Origin: Marifrigoribacter sp047730175 | GTDB taxonomy: Bacteria > Bacteroidota > Bacteroidia > Flavobacteriales > Flavobacteriaceae | Reading direction: 5' to 3' | Assembly (NCBI RefSeq): GCF_047730175.1 | Contig: NZ_CP159833.1 | Coordinates: 1,984,001 to 2,048,000, forward strand | DNA length: 64,000 nucleotides | In this document: one piece after another, positions 43,083 through 51,252 of the stretch | Position numbering within the stretch: position 1 is the stretch's first letter | Layout: the number at the start of each line of letters is the position of its first letter | Translations under genes and position numbers: made by a program | The notes under the pieces: model-generated | What the model saw: the letters and a program-made list of their open reading frames with translations, nothing else | Databases searched by the model: none | Told to the model about the DNA's origin: nothing

Positions 43083-44492
43083 ATGAAATATAAGTATCTG
43101 AAATATATTTTTAGTTTTTTAATAGGTGTTTTTAGCTTTAATGCGGTAGCTCAAACAGAATTAAAAAGTAAAGTTTCCGACTTTTTAACTTATATGCCTA
43201 TTGAAAGTGCCAGTATTTATATTGAAAATTCTACAGTAGGTACCATAAGTAATAAGGATGGGAAATTCCTATTAGTGGTGCCAAGGGAGTTTGAAAATGA
43301 TACTATAGTTGTTTCTTCAATTGGATATAAAACATTCAAAACCTCAATACAAGACTTTGATGCTTCCATGGATATATTTCTCGAAGAAGATATAGCAGCT
43401 TTAGATGAAGTGTTAATTATTGCTTCAACAAGACCTAAAACAGGGAATGATATTGTGCTGCGAGCCATTGAAAAATTAGAGAATAACTTACCAGAACAGC
43501 CTTATTTGCAAAAAGGTTTTTTAAGACATAAAGAACGTAATACTAAAGAGTTTAAGTGGCTTATTGAAAGTGCGCTTACATTGTATGATTCGAGTTATGC
43601 CTCTGGTGCAACAGATAATTTAAAAATTAATGTTGATGAAACTAGAAAGAGTTACGACCTTAGAGATGTAGATAGTTTGTTTTCATATTACTCATTTTTA
43701 AAGAATACGAAGAGAAACTTTAAAATGAAATCCAAGAAAATGGATAGAGATACCATAAAAACAGCATCTTTAGTTGAAGCTATTAAGTGGAATGATCGAA
43801 GATTTAATGGTTTAGAGAACATCTTTAAAGGACGTCTTAATTTAGTGAGAAATTCAAATTTAGAGGGAGCATTGTTTGGTAATAACATGCTAAATAAACA
43901 TCAGTTTGAATTAGATACAGTGTTGGTTGATAATGGAAAAAAGTTATATAAAATAAAGATTACAAAAAGTAAAGATTTTGTAGGTTTAAACACAGGAAGC
44001 ATATTTAATGAAGGATATGAAGCTAATGGATGGATTTATATTTATTGGGATAACTTTGCGATTAAAAAATTAGAGTATGAATTAGTGGCTGCTTCAGATG
44101 CTCAAAAAAGCAGAAGTAAAATCTTATTTAACTCTAAGGTGAATCATAAAGTGATTATTACCTATATAGAGTATCAAAATAAAATGTATCCAAATTATTT
44201 TTATTATGAAACTCCAAAGCTTGTAAAAGTAGGTGATAGATCTTCAGACAAGCCTAAAGGGAATAAAGAAGAACAATATTACTCTACGGTACAGGAAATA
44301 TTATTTACTGAAATTATTCATGATCCAGAAGCGATAAGTAAAGCCTTAAATAAAGAATGGTCTGAAGATATTTTTACACCAAGACCTTATAATAAGGAAT
44401 TTTGGAAAAATTATAATGTTTTGTTAGAGAGTGAAGAAGACGAACAGCTTATATATGACTTAAGTAGACGTGCATCTTTATATAAGCAGTAA
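43083..44492 (+). CDS. Exported carboxypeptidase-like regulatory domain protein
   Basis: A 469-residue secreted protein. Its signal peptide ends AVAQ, then a CarboxypepD_reg-like/peptide-binding domain (VSDFLTYMPIESASIYIENSTVGTISNKDGKFLL...VVSSIGYKT) and a plug-like LDEVLIIASTRP segment as in TonB-linked proteins. The rest (~350 residues) is beta-rich, of a Bacteroidota-specific kind with no clear activity. It is probably an outer-membrane-associated protein of the DUF5686/SusC-adjacent sort; that is tentative. Confidence 0.7.
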   Translation: MKYKYLKYIFSFLIGVFSFNAVAQTELKSKVSDFLTYMPIESASIYIENSTVGTISNKDGKFLLVVPREFENDTIVVSSIGYKTFKTSIQDFDASMDIFLEEDIAALDEVLIIASTRPKTGNDIVLRAIEKLENNLPEQPYLQKGFLRHKERNTKEFKWLIESALTLYDSSYASGATDNLKINVDETRKSYDLRDVDSLFSYYSFLKNTKRNFKMKSKKMDRDTIKTASLVEAIKWNDRRFNGLENIFKGRLNLVRNSNLEGALFGNNMLNKHQFELDTVLVDNGKKLYKIKITKSKDFVGLNTGSIFNEGYEANGWIYIYWDNFAIKKLEYELVAASDAQKSRSKILFNSKVNHKVIITYIEYQNKMYPNYFYYETPKLVKVGDRSSDKPKGNKEEQYYSTVQEILFTEIIHDPEAISKALNKEWSEDIFTPRPYNKEFWKNYNVLLESEEDEQLIYDLSRRASLYKQ

Positions 44493-44542
44493 TTTCTTTT
44501 AAAATAATATAAAAAACATTCTTATATCATTTAAAAACTAAT

Positions 44543-44550
44543 TATATTTG
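44543..44550 (+). promoter_or_regulatory. -7 box of rpsU
   Basis: TATATTTG matches the Bacteroidota -7 consensus exactly, 29 bases before the rpsU ATG. No TTG was seen at the expected -33 distance. Confidence 0.5.
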
Positions 44551-44563
44551 CCATCCAAAAGAG

Positions 44564-44569
44564 AGGAGG
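44564..44569 (+). promoter_or_regulatory. Strong Shine-Dalgarno of rpsU
   Basis: AGGAGG sits 10 bases before the rpsU ATG. Flavobacterial genes mostly lack such a site, and no comparably placed one was seen elsewhere in this window. In Flavobacterium johnsoniae, bS21 helps hide the anti-Shine-Dalgarno, and ribosomes lacking bS21 use the rpsU Shine-Dalgarno to raise bS21 synthesis. Confidence 0.8.
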
Positions 44570-44579
44570 TTAAGAGACT

Positions 44580-44774
44580 ATGTTAATAATACCAGTTAAA
44601 GAAGGAGAAAATATAGACAGAGCGTTAAAACGTTTTAAGCGTAAGTTTGACCGTACAGGTGCAAAAACCCAGTTACGTGAAAGAAAACAATTTACAAAGC
44701 CGTCTGTTAAAAGAAGAGCACAAATTCAAAAAGCTCAGTACATTCAAGGATTAAGAGATCAAGAAGAAATTTAG
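44580..44774 (+). CDS. rpsU: 30S ribosomal protein S21 (bS21)
   Basis: A 64-residue basic protein with the S21 pattern (IPVKEGENIDRALKRFKRKFDRTGAKTQLRERKQFTKPSVKRR). It binds the 30S platform near the 3' end of 16S rRNA. It is preceded by a strong Shine-Dalgarno (autogenous control likely) and followed after 22 bases by a terminator hairpin that touches the xerC start. Confidence 0.95.
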   Translation: MLIIPVKEGENIDRALKRFKRKFDRTGAKTQLRERKQFTKPSVKRRAQIQKAQYIQGLRDQEEI

Positions 44775-44796
44775 ATTCTTATCTTTTTAAACATAT

Positions 44797-44843
44797 AAAG
44801 TCCGTTGTAATTAGTATTTTTACTATTCAACGGACTTTTTTTT
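44797..44843 (+). terminator. Intrinsic terminator between rpsU and xerC
   Basis: An 11-bp stem (AAAGTCCGTTG 44797-44807 with CAACGGACTTT 44828-44838), a 20-base loop, and eight Ts (44836-44843). The xerC ATG is the very next base (44844). Confidence 0.85.
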
Positions 44844-45737
44844 ATGCCCTTTTCAAAATTTATATCCTATCTCGAATTTGAAAAAATATATGCCATCCAT
44901 ACGGTTAAGGCATATAAAAATGATTTAGAGAGTTTCTTGTCATTTGCTTCTGAAGAGTTTGATTATTCAGAGATTAAAACAGTAAATTATTCAATCATAC
45001 GTAGTTGGATTATTTCATTAGTAGAAGATGGAATTTCAAACAGAAGTATTAATCGTAAAGTTTCTTCCTTAAAAACATATTATAAATTTCTTCTGAAAAC
45101 AAAACAGATTGACGTAAGCCCTTTGACAAAGCATAAAGCTTTAAAAACAGCTAAAAAACTTCAAGTACCTTTTTCAGAAAAAGAAATAGATAGTGTATTA
45201 AGTTTATTAGCCCAAGAAAAAGGCTTTGATGGGATTCGTAATAAGCTAATCGTAGAGTTGTTTTATTCAACAGGCATAAGAAGAACAGAGTTGGTTAACT
45301 TGAAAACGAAGGATGTTTCTACTTCGCAAAGAACAATTAAAGTATTAGGTAAAAGAAATAAAGAACGAATTATTCCTTTGATTCCTTCAGTAATTAAAAC
45401 AATAGAAGAATATTTTGGCTATCGTAAAGACTTAGAGAGTATTAAAGATGAAGCTTATTTTTTCTTGTCAAGAAAAGGGGTTAAAATATACGAAACACTT
45501 GTGTATCGAGTTATAAATAACTACTTTAGTAAAGCATCAGAAAAGGTAAAAAAGAGTCCTCATATATTAAGGCATTCTTTTGCAACACATCTTTTAAACG
45601 AAGGTGCAGATTTAAAGGCCGTAAAAGAGTTACTTGGACATTCCAGTTTAGCTTCTACTCAAGTGTATGCTACTAATAGTATCGCAAAATTAAAAGAAGT
45701 GTATAAACATACGCATCCAAGAAATTCAAAAAAATAA
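44844..45737 (+). CDS. xerC: Tyrosine recombinase XerC-like
   Basis: A 297-residue tyrosine recombinase. N-terminal core-binding SAM-like domain (SKFISYLEFEKIYAIHTVKAYKNDLESF), then the catalytic domain with Arg in STGIRRTEL, Lys in KVLGKRNKERIIPL, HILRHSFATHLL, LGHSS and the nucleophile Tyr in STQVYAT. The length and lack of phage genes nearby fit a chromosome-dimer resolving XerC/XerD rather than an integrase. The N-terminus aligns with Xer proteins, which fixes the ATG directly behind the terminator T-run. Confidence 0.88.
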   Translation: MPFSKFISYLEFEKIYAIHTVKAYKNDLESFLSFASEEFDYSEIKTVNYSIIRSWIISLVEDGISNRSINRKVSSLKTYYKFLLKTKQIDVSPLTKHKALKTAKKLQVPFSEKEIDSVLSLLAQEKGFDGIRNKLIVELFYSTGIRRTELVNLKTKDVSTSQRTIKVLGKRNKERIIPLIPSVIKTIEEYFGYRKDLESIKDEAYFFLSRKGVKIYETLVYRVINNYFSKASEKVKKSPHILRHSFATHLLNEGADLKAVKELLGHSSLASTQVYATNSIAKLKEVYKHTHPRNSKK

Positions 45738-45769
45738 ATTATTAGTAACCCAAATTAAATAGACAACAG

Positions 45770-46072
45770 ATGAAAGTAAACGTTCAAAACCCAAATTTTA
45801 TAGTAGATGAAAAGCTTGTCGGATTTATAAATAAAAGACTTTCTAAGTTAGAAGTCTTCTATGATCGCATCATTTATGCTGATGTTTTCCTGAAAATTCA
45901 GAAAACAAGCAACAAAGAAAATAAAATAATAGAAATTTTACTAAGTATTCCTGGAGATGACCTAATTGCAAAAAAAGAGGCAAAAACGTTTGAAGAGGGT
46001 GTAGATGAGTGCATTAATGCCTTAGAAAAACAATTAAAAAGGAGAAAACAAAAAGAAAGAACATTTTCTTGA
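45770..46072 (+). CDS. hpf: Ribosome hibernation promoting factor HPF/RaiA
   Basis: A 100-residue short HPF/RaiA-type protein (FIVDEKLVGFINKRLSKLEVFYDRI...AKKEAKTFEEGVDECINALEKQLKRRKQK). It binds the small ribosomal subunit's decoding region and silences ribosomes under starvation. It lies 32 bases after xerC and is probably co-transcribed with it. Confidence 0.9.
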   Translation: MKVNVQNPNFIVDEKLVGFINKRLSKLEVFYDRIIYADVFLKIQKTSNKENKIIEILLSIPGDDLIAKKEAKTFEEGVDECINALEKQLKRRKQKERTFS

Positions 46073-46093
46073 TAATATTTTACAAAAAAAGTG

Positions 46094-46122
46094 TTGTAAA
46101 AAAAATAATTTAATTACATTTG
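46094..46122 (+). promoter_or_regulatory. Promoter of the tRNA-tuf operon
   Basis: TTG (46094-46096), 18-base spacer, TACATTTG (46115-46122): a full Bacteroidota consensus. The predicted start (around 46127-46129) falls in the left arm of the hairpin at 46125-46151. Confidence 0.75.
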
Positions 46123-46124
46123 CA

Positions 46125-46151
46125 GTCCGTTAGAAATAGCGGGCTTTTTTT
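46125..46151 (+). terminator. Terminator/attenuator hairpin at the operon start
   Basis: GTCCGTTA-GAAA-TAGCGGGC folds into an 8-bp stem with a GAAA tetraloop, followed by seven Ts. It begins 3 bases after the -7 box. It may end the xerC-hpf transcript, act on the new transcript, or both. Confidence 0.65.
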
Positions 46152-46173
46152 AGGCGAAAAATTAAGCCGAAAA

Positions 46174-46247
46174 GCCGATGTAGCTCAGCTGGCTAGAGCA
46201 GCTGATTTGTAATCAGCAGGTCGTGGGTTCGAGTCCCTCCATCGGCT
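46174..46247 (+). tRNA. tRNA-Thr (TGT)
   Basis: A cloverleaf with acceptor GCCGATG/CATCGGC, D-arm TAGCTCAGCTGGCTAGAGCA, anticodon loop TTTGTAA (anticodon TGT) and T-arm GTGGGTTCGAGTCCC. CCA is not encoded. Confidence 0.95.
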
Positions 46248-46280
46248 CTTAAGTTCTTTAAAATAGATGTTTTTAGAGTA

Positions 46281-46362
<82 letters not shown>

Positions 46363-46476
46363 CAAAAATTATTTTTGTTGGGAAACCCCTAAAATGATTA
46401 TTAAAGAAGATTTAATAAATCAGCTTTAAACATCTAACATATTGAATTGTTTTCTGAAGTTTAGTAAGAAAAAAAA

Positions 46477-46549
46477 GCGGGAGTAGCTCAGTTGGTAGAG
46501 CGTCAGCCTTCCAAGCTGAATGTCGCCAGTTCGAACCTGGTCTCCCGCT
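46477..46549 (+). tRNA. tRNA-Gly (TCC)
   Basis: Acceptor GCGGGAG/CTCCCGC, anticodon loop CTTCCAA (TCC), T-arm CCAGTTCGAACCTGG. CCA is not encoded. Confidence 0.95.
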
Positions 46550-46556
46550 CTAAAAA

Positions 46557-46578
46557 AACCTGTGAAGGCAGGTTCTTT
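46557..46578. repeat. Hairpin after tRNA-Gly (REP-like)
   Basis: AACCTG-TGAAGG-CAGGTT forms a 6-bp stem with As before and CTTT after. Its core resembles the palindrome at 34286-34305. It could mark the 3' end of the tRNA-Gly precursor or a weak terminator. Confidence 0.45.
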
Positions 46579-46616
46579 ACTTTATAGGTATTTAAAGTAA
46601 AGATTAAACACTTTAC

Positions 46617-46688
46617 GCCGGTGTAGCTCAGGGGTAGAGCGTTTCCTTGGTAAGGAAGAGGTCACGAGTTCAATTCTCGTCATTGGCT
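46617..46688 (+). tRNA. tRNA-Thr (GGT)
   Basis: Acceptor GCCGGTG/CATTGGC with two G-U pairs, anticodon loop TTGGTAA (GGT), T-arm ACGAGTTCAATTCTCGT. It lies 69 bases before tuf in the usual tRNA-tuf order. Confidence 0.93.
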
Positions 46689-46757
46689 CTACTAAGTAAA
46701 AACGGAGTAAAAAGAGTAACAATTACTAATATATAATTAAGATTAAATAAATACAAA

Positions 46758-47945
46758 ATGGCAAAATTAACATACGATCGTTCGAAGCCGCATTTAAATG
46801 TTGGTACTATTGGACATGTTGATCACGGTAAAACAACTTTAACTGCTGCAATTACAAAAGTATTGGCAGATGCAGGTCATTCACAAGCAATGTCTTTTGA
46901 TCAAATTGATAATGCTCCTGAAGAAAAAGAAAGAGGAATTACAATTAACTCTTCACACGTTGAATATGCAACGGCTAATCGTCACTATGCCCACGTTGAC
47001 TGTCCAGGTCACGCGGATTACGTAAAGAACATGGTAACTGGTGCTGCTCAAATGGATGGAGCAATATTAGTTGTAGCTGCTACAGATGGTCCAATGCCGC
47101 AAACTCGTGAGCATATCCTTTTAGGACGTCAGGTAGGTATTCCTCGTATCGTTGTATTTATGAATAAAGTAGATATGGTTGATGATGAAGAACTTATCGA
47201 ACTTGTAGAAATGGAAGTAAGAGAATTACTTAGTTTTTACGAATATGATGGAGACAATGGTCCTGTTATCGCTGGATCTGCGCTTGGTGCATTAAACGGT
47301 GAGCAAAAATGGGTAGATACTGTTCTTGAGCTTATGGAAGCTGTTGATACTTGGATCGAAGAACCACTTCGTGAAGTAGATAAGCCATTCCTTATGCCTA
47401 TTGAAGATGTATTCTCTATTACGGGTCGTGGTACTGTTGCTACAGGTCGTATAGAAACTGGTATCGCTAACACAGGAGATCCTGTTGAGATTATCGGTAT
47501 GGGTGCTGAAAAACTTACTTCAACAATTACTGGTATTGAAATGTTTCGTCAAATCCTTGATAGAGGAGAAGCTGGAGATAATGCAGGAATCCTATTAAGA
47601 GGTATTGAGAAATCTCAAATCTCTAGAGGTATGGTAATCGTTAAGCCAGGTTCTGTAACACCACATGCTAAATTTAAAGCTGAGGTTTATATCCTTAAGA
47701 AAGAAGAAGGTGGACGTCATACTCCATTCCATAATAACTACCGTCCACAGTTTTATGTACGTACAACTGATGTGACAGGAACAATTATGCTTCCTGAAGG
47801 TGTTGAAATGGTTATGCCAGGTGATAACCTTACTATTCATGTTGAATTGTTACAAACAATTGCAATGAATGTAGGTTTACGTTTTGCAATCCGTGAGGGT
47901 GGTAGAACAGTAGGAGCTGGTCAGGTAACTGAGATTTTAGATTAA
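46758..47945 (+). CDS. tuf: Elongation factor Tu
   Basis: The 395-residue GTPase that carries aminoacyl-tRNA to the ribosome. G motifs GHVDHGKTT, RGITIN, DCPGHADYVKNM, NKVDMVDDEEL and SALGAL; the C-terminal domains end in GQVTEILD. The GTP site, switch regions and length are all normal. Confidence 0.98.
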   Translation: MAKLTYDRSKPHLNVGTIGHVDHGKTTLTAAITKVLADAGHSQAMSFDQIDNAPEEKERGITINSSHVEYATANRHYAHVDCPGHADYVKNMVTGAAQMDGAILVVAATDGPMPQTREHILLGRQVGIPRIVVFMNKVDMVDDEELIELVEMEVRELLSFYEYDGDNGPVIAGSALGALNGEQKWVDTVLELMEAVDTWIEEPLREVDKPFLMPIEDVFSITGRGTVATGRIETGIANTGDPVEIIGMGAEKLTSTITGIEMFRQILDRGEAGDNAGILLRGIEKSQISRGMVIVKPGSVTPHAKFKAEVYILKKEEGGRHTPFHNNYRPQFYVRTTDVTGTIMLPEGVEMVMPGDNLTIHVELLQTIAMNVGLRFAIREGGRTVGAGQVTEILD

Positions 47946-47969
47946 TAAAATATAATTGAAAAGTTTAAA

Positions 47970-47994
47970 GGTGTCCCGAATATTTCGGGATGCC
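47970..47994 (+). terminator. Hairpin after tuf
   Basis: GGTGTCCCGAA-TAT-TTCGGGATGCC: an 11-bp stem with two G-U pairs; flanking AAAAGT/ACTTTT can extend it. The T-run is short, so it may be a weak terminator or a processing site before tRNA-Trp. Confidence 0.5.
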
Positions 47995-48060
47995 TTGACT
48001 TTTATAACGGGGATAGCTTATTCTTAATAGGATTAAGTGATAAAAGAACTACCGTTAAAT

Positions 48061-48133
48061 ACGGGTTTAGCTCAGTTGGTAGAGCACTGGTCTCCAAAAC
48101 CAGGTGTCGTGAGTTCGAGTCTCTCAACCCGTG
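48061..48133 (+). tRNA. tRNA-Trp (CCA)
   Basis: Acceptor ACGGGTT/AACCCGT, anticodon loop TCTCCAAAA (CCA), T-arm GTGAGTTCGAGTCTCTC. It lies between tuf and secE, the conserved bacterial order. Confidence 0.95.
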
Positions 48134-48191
48134 CAAAGATAAATTACATTGATTTGTAATTAATTAAATTGAATTAATAAACAGAGTTGAA

Positions 48192-48380
48192 ATGATAAAC
48201 TATATCAAAGAATCTTATAACGAGCTTAGAAATCATGTTACATGGACTGCTTGGTCTGAAGCGCAACGTCTTACAGTTATTGTTGCTGTTTTTTCAGTAA
48301 TTTTAGCGTTAGCTGTTTTTGGTATTGATACAGTTTTTAGTAAAGTGATTACCCTTTATTTTGATTGGATAAAATCTTAA
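48192..48380 (+). CDS. secE: Preprotein translocase subunit SecE
   Basis: A 62-residue single-helix subunit of the SecYEG channel: an amphipathic helix (IKESYNELRNHVTWTAWSEAQRLT) then one membrane helix (VIVAVFSVILALAVFGIDTVF). Position before nusG confirms it. Confidence 0.93.
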   Translation: MINYIKESYNELRNHVTWTAWSEAQRLTVIVAVFSVILALAVFGIDTVFSKVITLYFDWIKS

Positions 48381-48388
48381 GAAAGAAA

Positions 48389-48946
48389 ATGATGACTGAA
48401 ACTAAGAGTTCAAAAAAGTGGTATGTAATCCGTTCTGTAAGTGGAAAGGAAAACAAAATTAAAGAATATATAGAATCTGAGATTTCTAGATTAAATCTTC
48501 AAGATTATATAGAGCAAATTCTTGTGCCAACTGAAAAAGTAATTCAAATTAGAAACGGAAAAAAGGTAAACAAAGAGCGTGTTTTTATTCCGGGATATAT
48601 TATGGTACAGGCAAGTTTAGTTGGTGAGATTCCTCATATAATTAAATCTGTGAATGGGGTGATTGGTTTTTTAGGTGAAACTAAAGGCGGTGATCCAGTT
48701 CCATTGCGTCAATCAGAAGTGAATAGGCTTCTAGGAAAAGTAGATGAACTATCTGTACAAGATGAAAATGTAAATATACCTTATACTATAGGTGAAACTA
48801 TTAAAGTGATCGACGGTCCTTTTAATGGATTTAATGGTACGGTAGAAAAAATAAATGAAGAAAAACGCAAACTTGAGGTAATGGTGAAAATTTTCGGAAG
48901 AAAAACACCACTAGAATTAAGTTATATGCAAGTTGAAAAAGTTTAA
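48389..48946 (+). CDS. nusG: Transcription termination/antitermination factor NusG
   Basis: A NusG protein of 185 residues from the ATG at 48389 (MMTETKSSKKWYVIRS); an earlier in-frame ATG at 48365 overlaps secE and was not chosen. N-terminal NGN domain (SGKENKIKEYIESEI...RVFIPGYIMVQ) and a C-terminal KOW domain (GETIKVIDGPFNGFNGTVEKINEEKRKLEVMVKIFGR). It couples RNA polymerase with ribosomes. Confidence 0.95.
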   Translation: MMTETKSSKKWYVIRSVSGKENKIKEYIESEISRLNLQDYIEQILVPTEKVIQIRNGKKVNKERVFIPGYIMVQASLVGEIPHIIKSVNGVIGFLGETKGGDPVPLRQSEVNRLLGKVDELSVQDENVNIPYTIGETIKVIDGPFNGFNGTVEKINEEKRKLEVMVKIFGRKTPLELSYMQVEKV

Positions 48947-49015
48947 TTGTTACACGCTATATTAAGATTATTCTAAGGCTTCCACTGAAGAAAATCGAAA
49001 TTTTAAATTTAGAAA

Positions 49016-49453
49016 ATGGCAAAAGAAATAGATAAAGTAGTAAAATTACAAGTACGTGGTGGAGCTGCTAATCCATCACCACCAGTTGGACCTGCATTAG
49101 GTGCTGCCGGTGTAAATATTATGGAGTTCTGTAAGCAGTTTAATGCTAGAACTCAAGATAAGCAAGGAAAAGTATTACCAGTTGCGATTACAGTTTATAA
49201 AGACAAATCTTTTGATTTCGTTATTAAAACTCCTCCAGCTGCGGTACAAATTCTTGAAGCTGCAAAAATAAAAAAAGGTTCAGGTGAACCACATATTAGA
49301 AAAGTAGCAACAATATCTTGGGATCAAGTAAAAATGATTGCAGAAGATAAAATGCCCGATCTAAATGCATTTACAGTAGAATCTGCTATGAAAATGGTAG
49401 CTGGAACTGCAAGGTCAATGGGAGTGAAAGTAAAAGGTAACGCACCTTTTTAA
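49016..49453 (+). CDS. rplK: 50S ribosomal protein L11 (uL11)
   Basis: A 145-residue protein with KLQVRGGAANPSPPVGPALGAAGVNIMEFCKQFNART (factor-binding N-domain) and the rRNA-binding C-domain (GSGEPHIRKVATISWDQV...GTARSMGVKV). First gene of rplKAJL. Confidence 0.98.
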   Translation: MAKEIDKVVKLQVRGGAANPSPPVGPALGAAGVNIMEFCKQFNARTQDKQGKVLPVAITVYKDKSFDFVIKTPPAAVQILEAAKIKKGSGEPHIRKVATISWDQVKMIAEDKMPDLNAFTVESAMKMVAGTARSMGVKVKGNAPF

Positions 49454-49473
49454 TCTGAAAAAGAATCTATAAA

Positions 49474-50166
49474 ATGGCAAAAATAACTAAAAAGCAAAAA
49501 GAAGCAAAAGGAAAAGTTGAGTTAAAAGCTTATTCTCTTTCTGAAGCTTCAGCTTTAATAAAAGAAATAACTAGCGTAAAATTTGACGCTTCTGTAGATC
49601 TTGCTGTCCGTCTTAACGTAGACCCTAAGAAAGCCAATCAAATGGTTCGTGGTGTTGTTACGTTACCACACGGTACAGGTAAAGATGTAAAAGTATTAGC
49701 ATTGGTAACTCCAGATAAGGAAGCTGAAGCTAGAGAAGCAGGAGCTGATTATGTTGGTTTAGACGAGTACCTAGCTAAAATTAAGGCAGGTTGGACAGAT
49801 GTTGACGTAATTGTAACTATGCCAAGTGTTATGGGTAAATTAGGACCATTAGGACGTGTTTTAGGACCTCGTGGATTAATGCCTAACCCAAAAACTGGTA
49901 CAGTAACAATGGATGTTGCTAAAGCGGTTTCAGAAGTAAAAGCTGGTAAAATTGACTTTAAAGTTGAAAAGACTGGTATTGTACATGCTGCAATTGGAAA
50001 AGCATCTTTTGATGCTGAAAAAATTACAGAAAACGCACAAGAATTATTAACAACCCTTGTAAAATTAAAACCTCAGGCTTCAAAAGGTATTTATATTAAA
50101 AGCATTTTTATGTCGAGTACTATGAGCCCGAGTGTTGAAATTGACGCAAAGAGATTTGCTGAGTAG
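49474..50166 (+). CDS. rplA: 50S ribosomal protein L1 (uL1)
   Basis: A 230-residue protein of the L1 stalk, with MVRGVVTLPHGTGKDVKVL and MPSVMGKLGPLGRVLGPRGLMPNPKTGTV. In other bacteria L1 also represses its own operon; a binding site in the rplK leader was not recognised. Confidence 0.98.
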   Translation: MAKITKKQKEAKGKVELKAYSLSEASALIKEITSVKFDASVDLAVRLNVDPKKANQMVRGVVTLPHGTGKDVKVLALVTPDKEAEAREAGADYVGLDEYLAKIKAGWTDVDVIVTMPSVMGKLGPLGRVLGPRGLMPNPKTGTVTMDVAKAVSEVKAGKIDFKVEKTGIVHAAIGKASFDAEKITENAQELLTTLVKLKPQASKGIYIKSIFMSSTMSPSVEIDAKRFAE

Positions 50167-50180
50167 TAAAATTAGAACTT

Positions 50181-50699
50181 ATGACAAGAGAAGAAAAATC
50201 ACAAGTAATAGAAAGTTTAACTGCGCAGTTATCAGATAATGCTACTATTTATTTAGCAGACATTTCAGGTCTAAACGCAGGGGATACCAATAATCTACGT
50301 CGTGCTTGTTTTAAAGCAGGAGTAGAGCTTTCAGTAGTTAAAAATACATTGCTTAAAAAGGCAATGGAAAGTGCTGATAAAGATTTTGGTGAATTAGAAG
50401 ATGTTCTTAAAGGAAATACTTCCTTAATGATTTCTGAAATAAGTAATGCACCAGCTAAAGTAATTAAAGCTTTCAGAAAAAAATCTGATAAGCCTTTACT
50501 TAAAGGAGCATTTATTGAAGAAGCGGTTTATGTTGGTGATGATCAATTAGATTCATTAGTAAACATTAAATCTAAAGAAGAACTTATTGGAGACATTATT
50601 GGATTACTTCAATCACCAGCTAAGAACGTTATATCGGCACTTAAATCAAGTGGTGATACAATAGCAGGTATTGTAAAAACATTATCTGAAAGAGAATAA
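50181..50699 (+). CDS. rplJ: 50S ribosomal protein L10 (uL10)
   Basis: A 172-residue protein forming the base of the L7/L12 stalk. The N-terminal domain has DISGLNAGDTNNLRRACFKAGVELSVVKNTLLKKAM; the C-terminal helix (SALKSSGDTIAGIVKTLSERE) binds L7/L12 dimers. Confidence 0.97.
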   Translation: MTREEKSQVIESLTAQLSDNATIYLADISGLNAGDTNNLRRACFKAGVELSVVKNTLLKKAMESADKDFGELEDVLKGNTSLMISEISNAPAKVIKAFRKKSDKPLLKGAFIEEAVYVGDDQLDSLVNIKSKEELIGDIIGLLQSPAKNVISALKSSGDTIAGIVKTLSERE

Positions 50700-50747
50700 T
50701 ATACAATTAAAAATTATACAATTACAAATTACTTAAAACGATAGAAA

Positions 50748-51119
50748 ATGGCAGATTTAAAAGATTTCGCAGAAAAATTAGTTAACTTAACTGTAAAAGA
50801 AGTTAACGAGTTAGCTGGTATATTAAAAGATGAGTACGGTATCGAGCCTGCTGCTGCAGCTGTAGCAGTTGCTGCTGGTGGTGGTGGTGAAGAGGTCGCT
50901 GAAGAAAAATCAGAATTTGATGTAATTCTTACAGCAGCTGGTCAATCTAAATTAGCAGTAGTAAAACTTGTTAAAGAATTAACAGGATTAGGTCTTAAAG
51001 ACGCTAAAGGTTTAGTTGATAATGCACCATCTCCAATCAAAGAAGGAGTAGCAAAAGACGAAGCTGAAGCATTAAAAGCACAGTTAGAAGAAGCTGGAGC
51101 TGAGGTTGAACTTAAATAA
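50748..51119 (+). CDS. rplL: 50S ribosomal protein L7/L12 (bL12)
   Basis: A 123-residue stalk protein with an N-terminal dimerisation helix, Ala/Gly-rich hinge (AAAAVAVAAGGGGEEVAEE) and the factor-binding C-domain (EFDVILTAAGQSKLAVVKLVKELTGLGLKDAKGLVD). Confidence 0.98.
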   Translation: MADLKDFAEKLVNLTVKEVNELAGILKDEYGIEPAAAAVAVAAGGGGEEVAEEKSEFDVILTAAGQSKLAVVKLVKELTGLGLKDAKGLVDNAPSPIKEGVAKDEAEALKAQLEEAGAEVELK

Positions 51120-51133
51120 GTTCACACCTTACC

Positions 51134-51180
51134 AAACCTTAAGGTTTAGGTCTTTTTCAATAGTGAAATAGACCTAAACC
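51134..51180 (+). promoter_or_regulatory. Overlapping hairpins in the rplL-rpoB spacer
   Basis: A long hairpin (GGTTTAGGTCT 51143-51153 with AGACCTAAACC 51170-51180, 11 pairs) shares bases with a smaller palindrome AAACCTTAAGGTTT (51134-51147). Both cannot form at once. No T-run follows, so it is not a simple terminator. It may be an attenuation or RNase-cut point, as found at this junction in other bacteria. Confidence 0.55.
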
Positions 51181-51252
51181 ATTTTGCGTATATAATGGGT
51201 ATACCATATAATATGCGTTCATTGTTTTATTTTAATTAAAATTCGTCCATAG

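Noticed and set aside
44844..45737. Tyrosine recombinase as integrase of a mobile element
   Set aside because: Length, motif set and core-gene neighbours fit XerC/D; no att sites or phage genes adjoin it.
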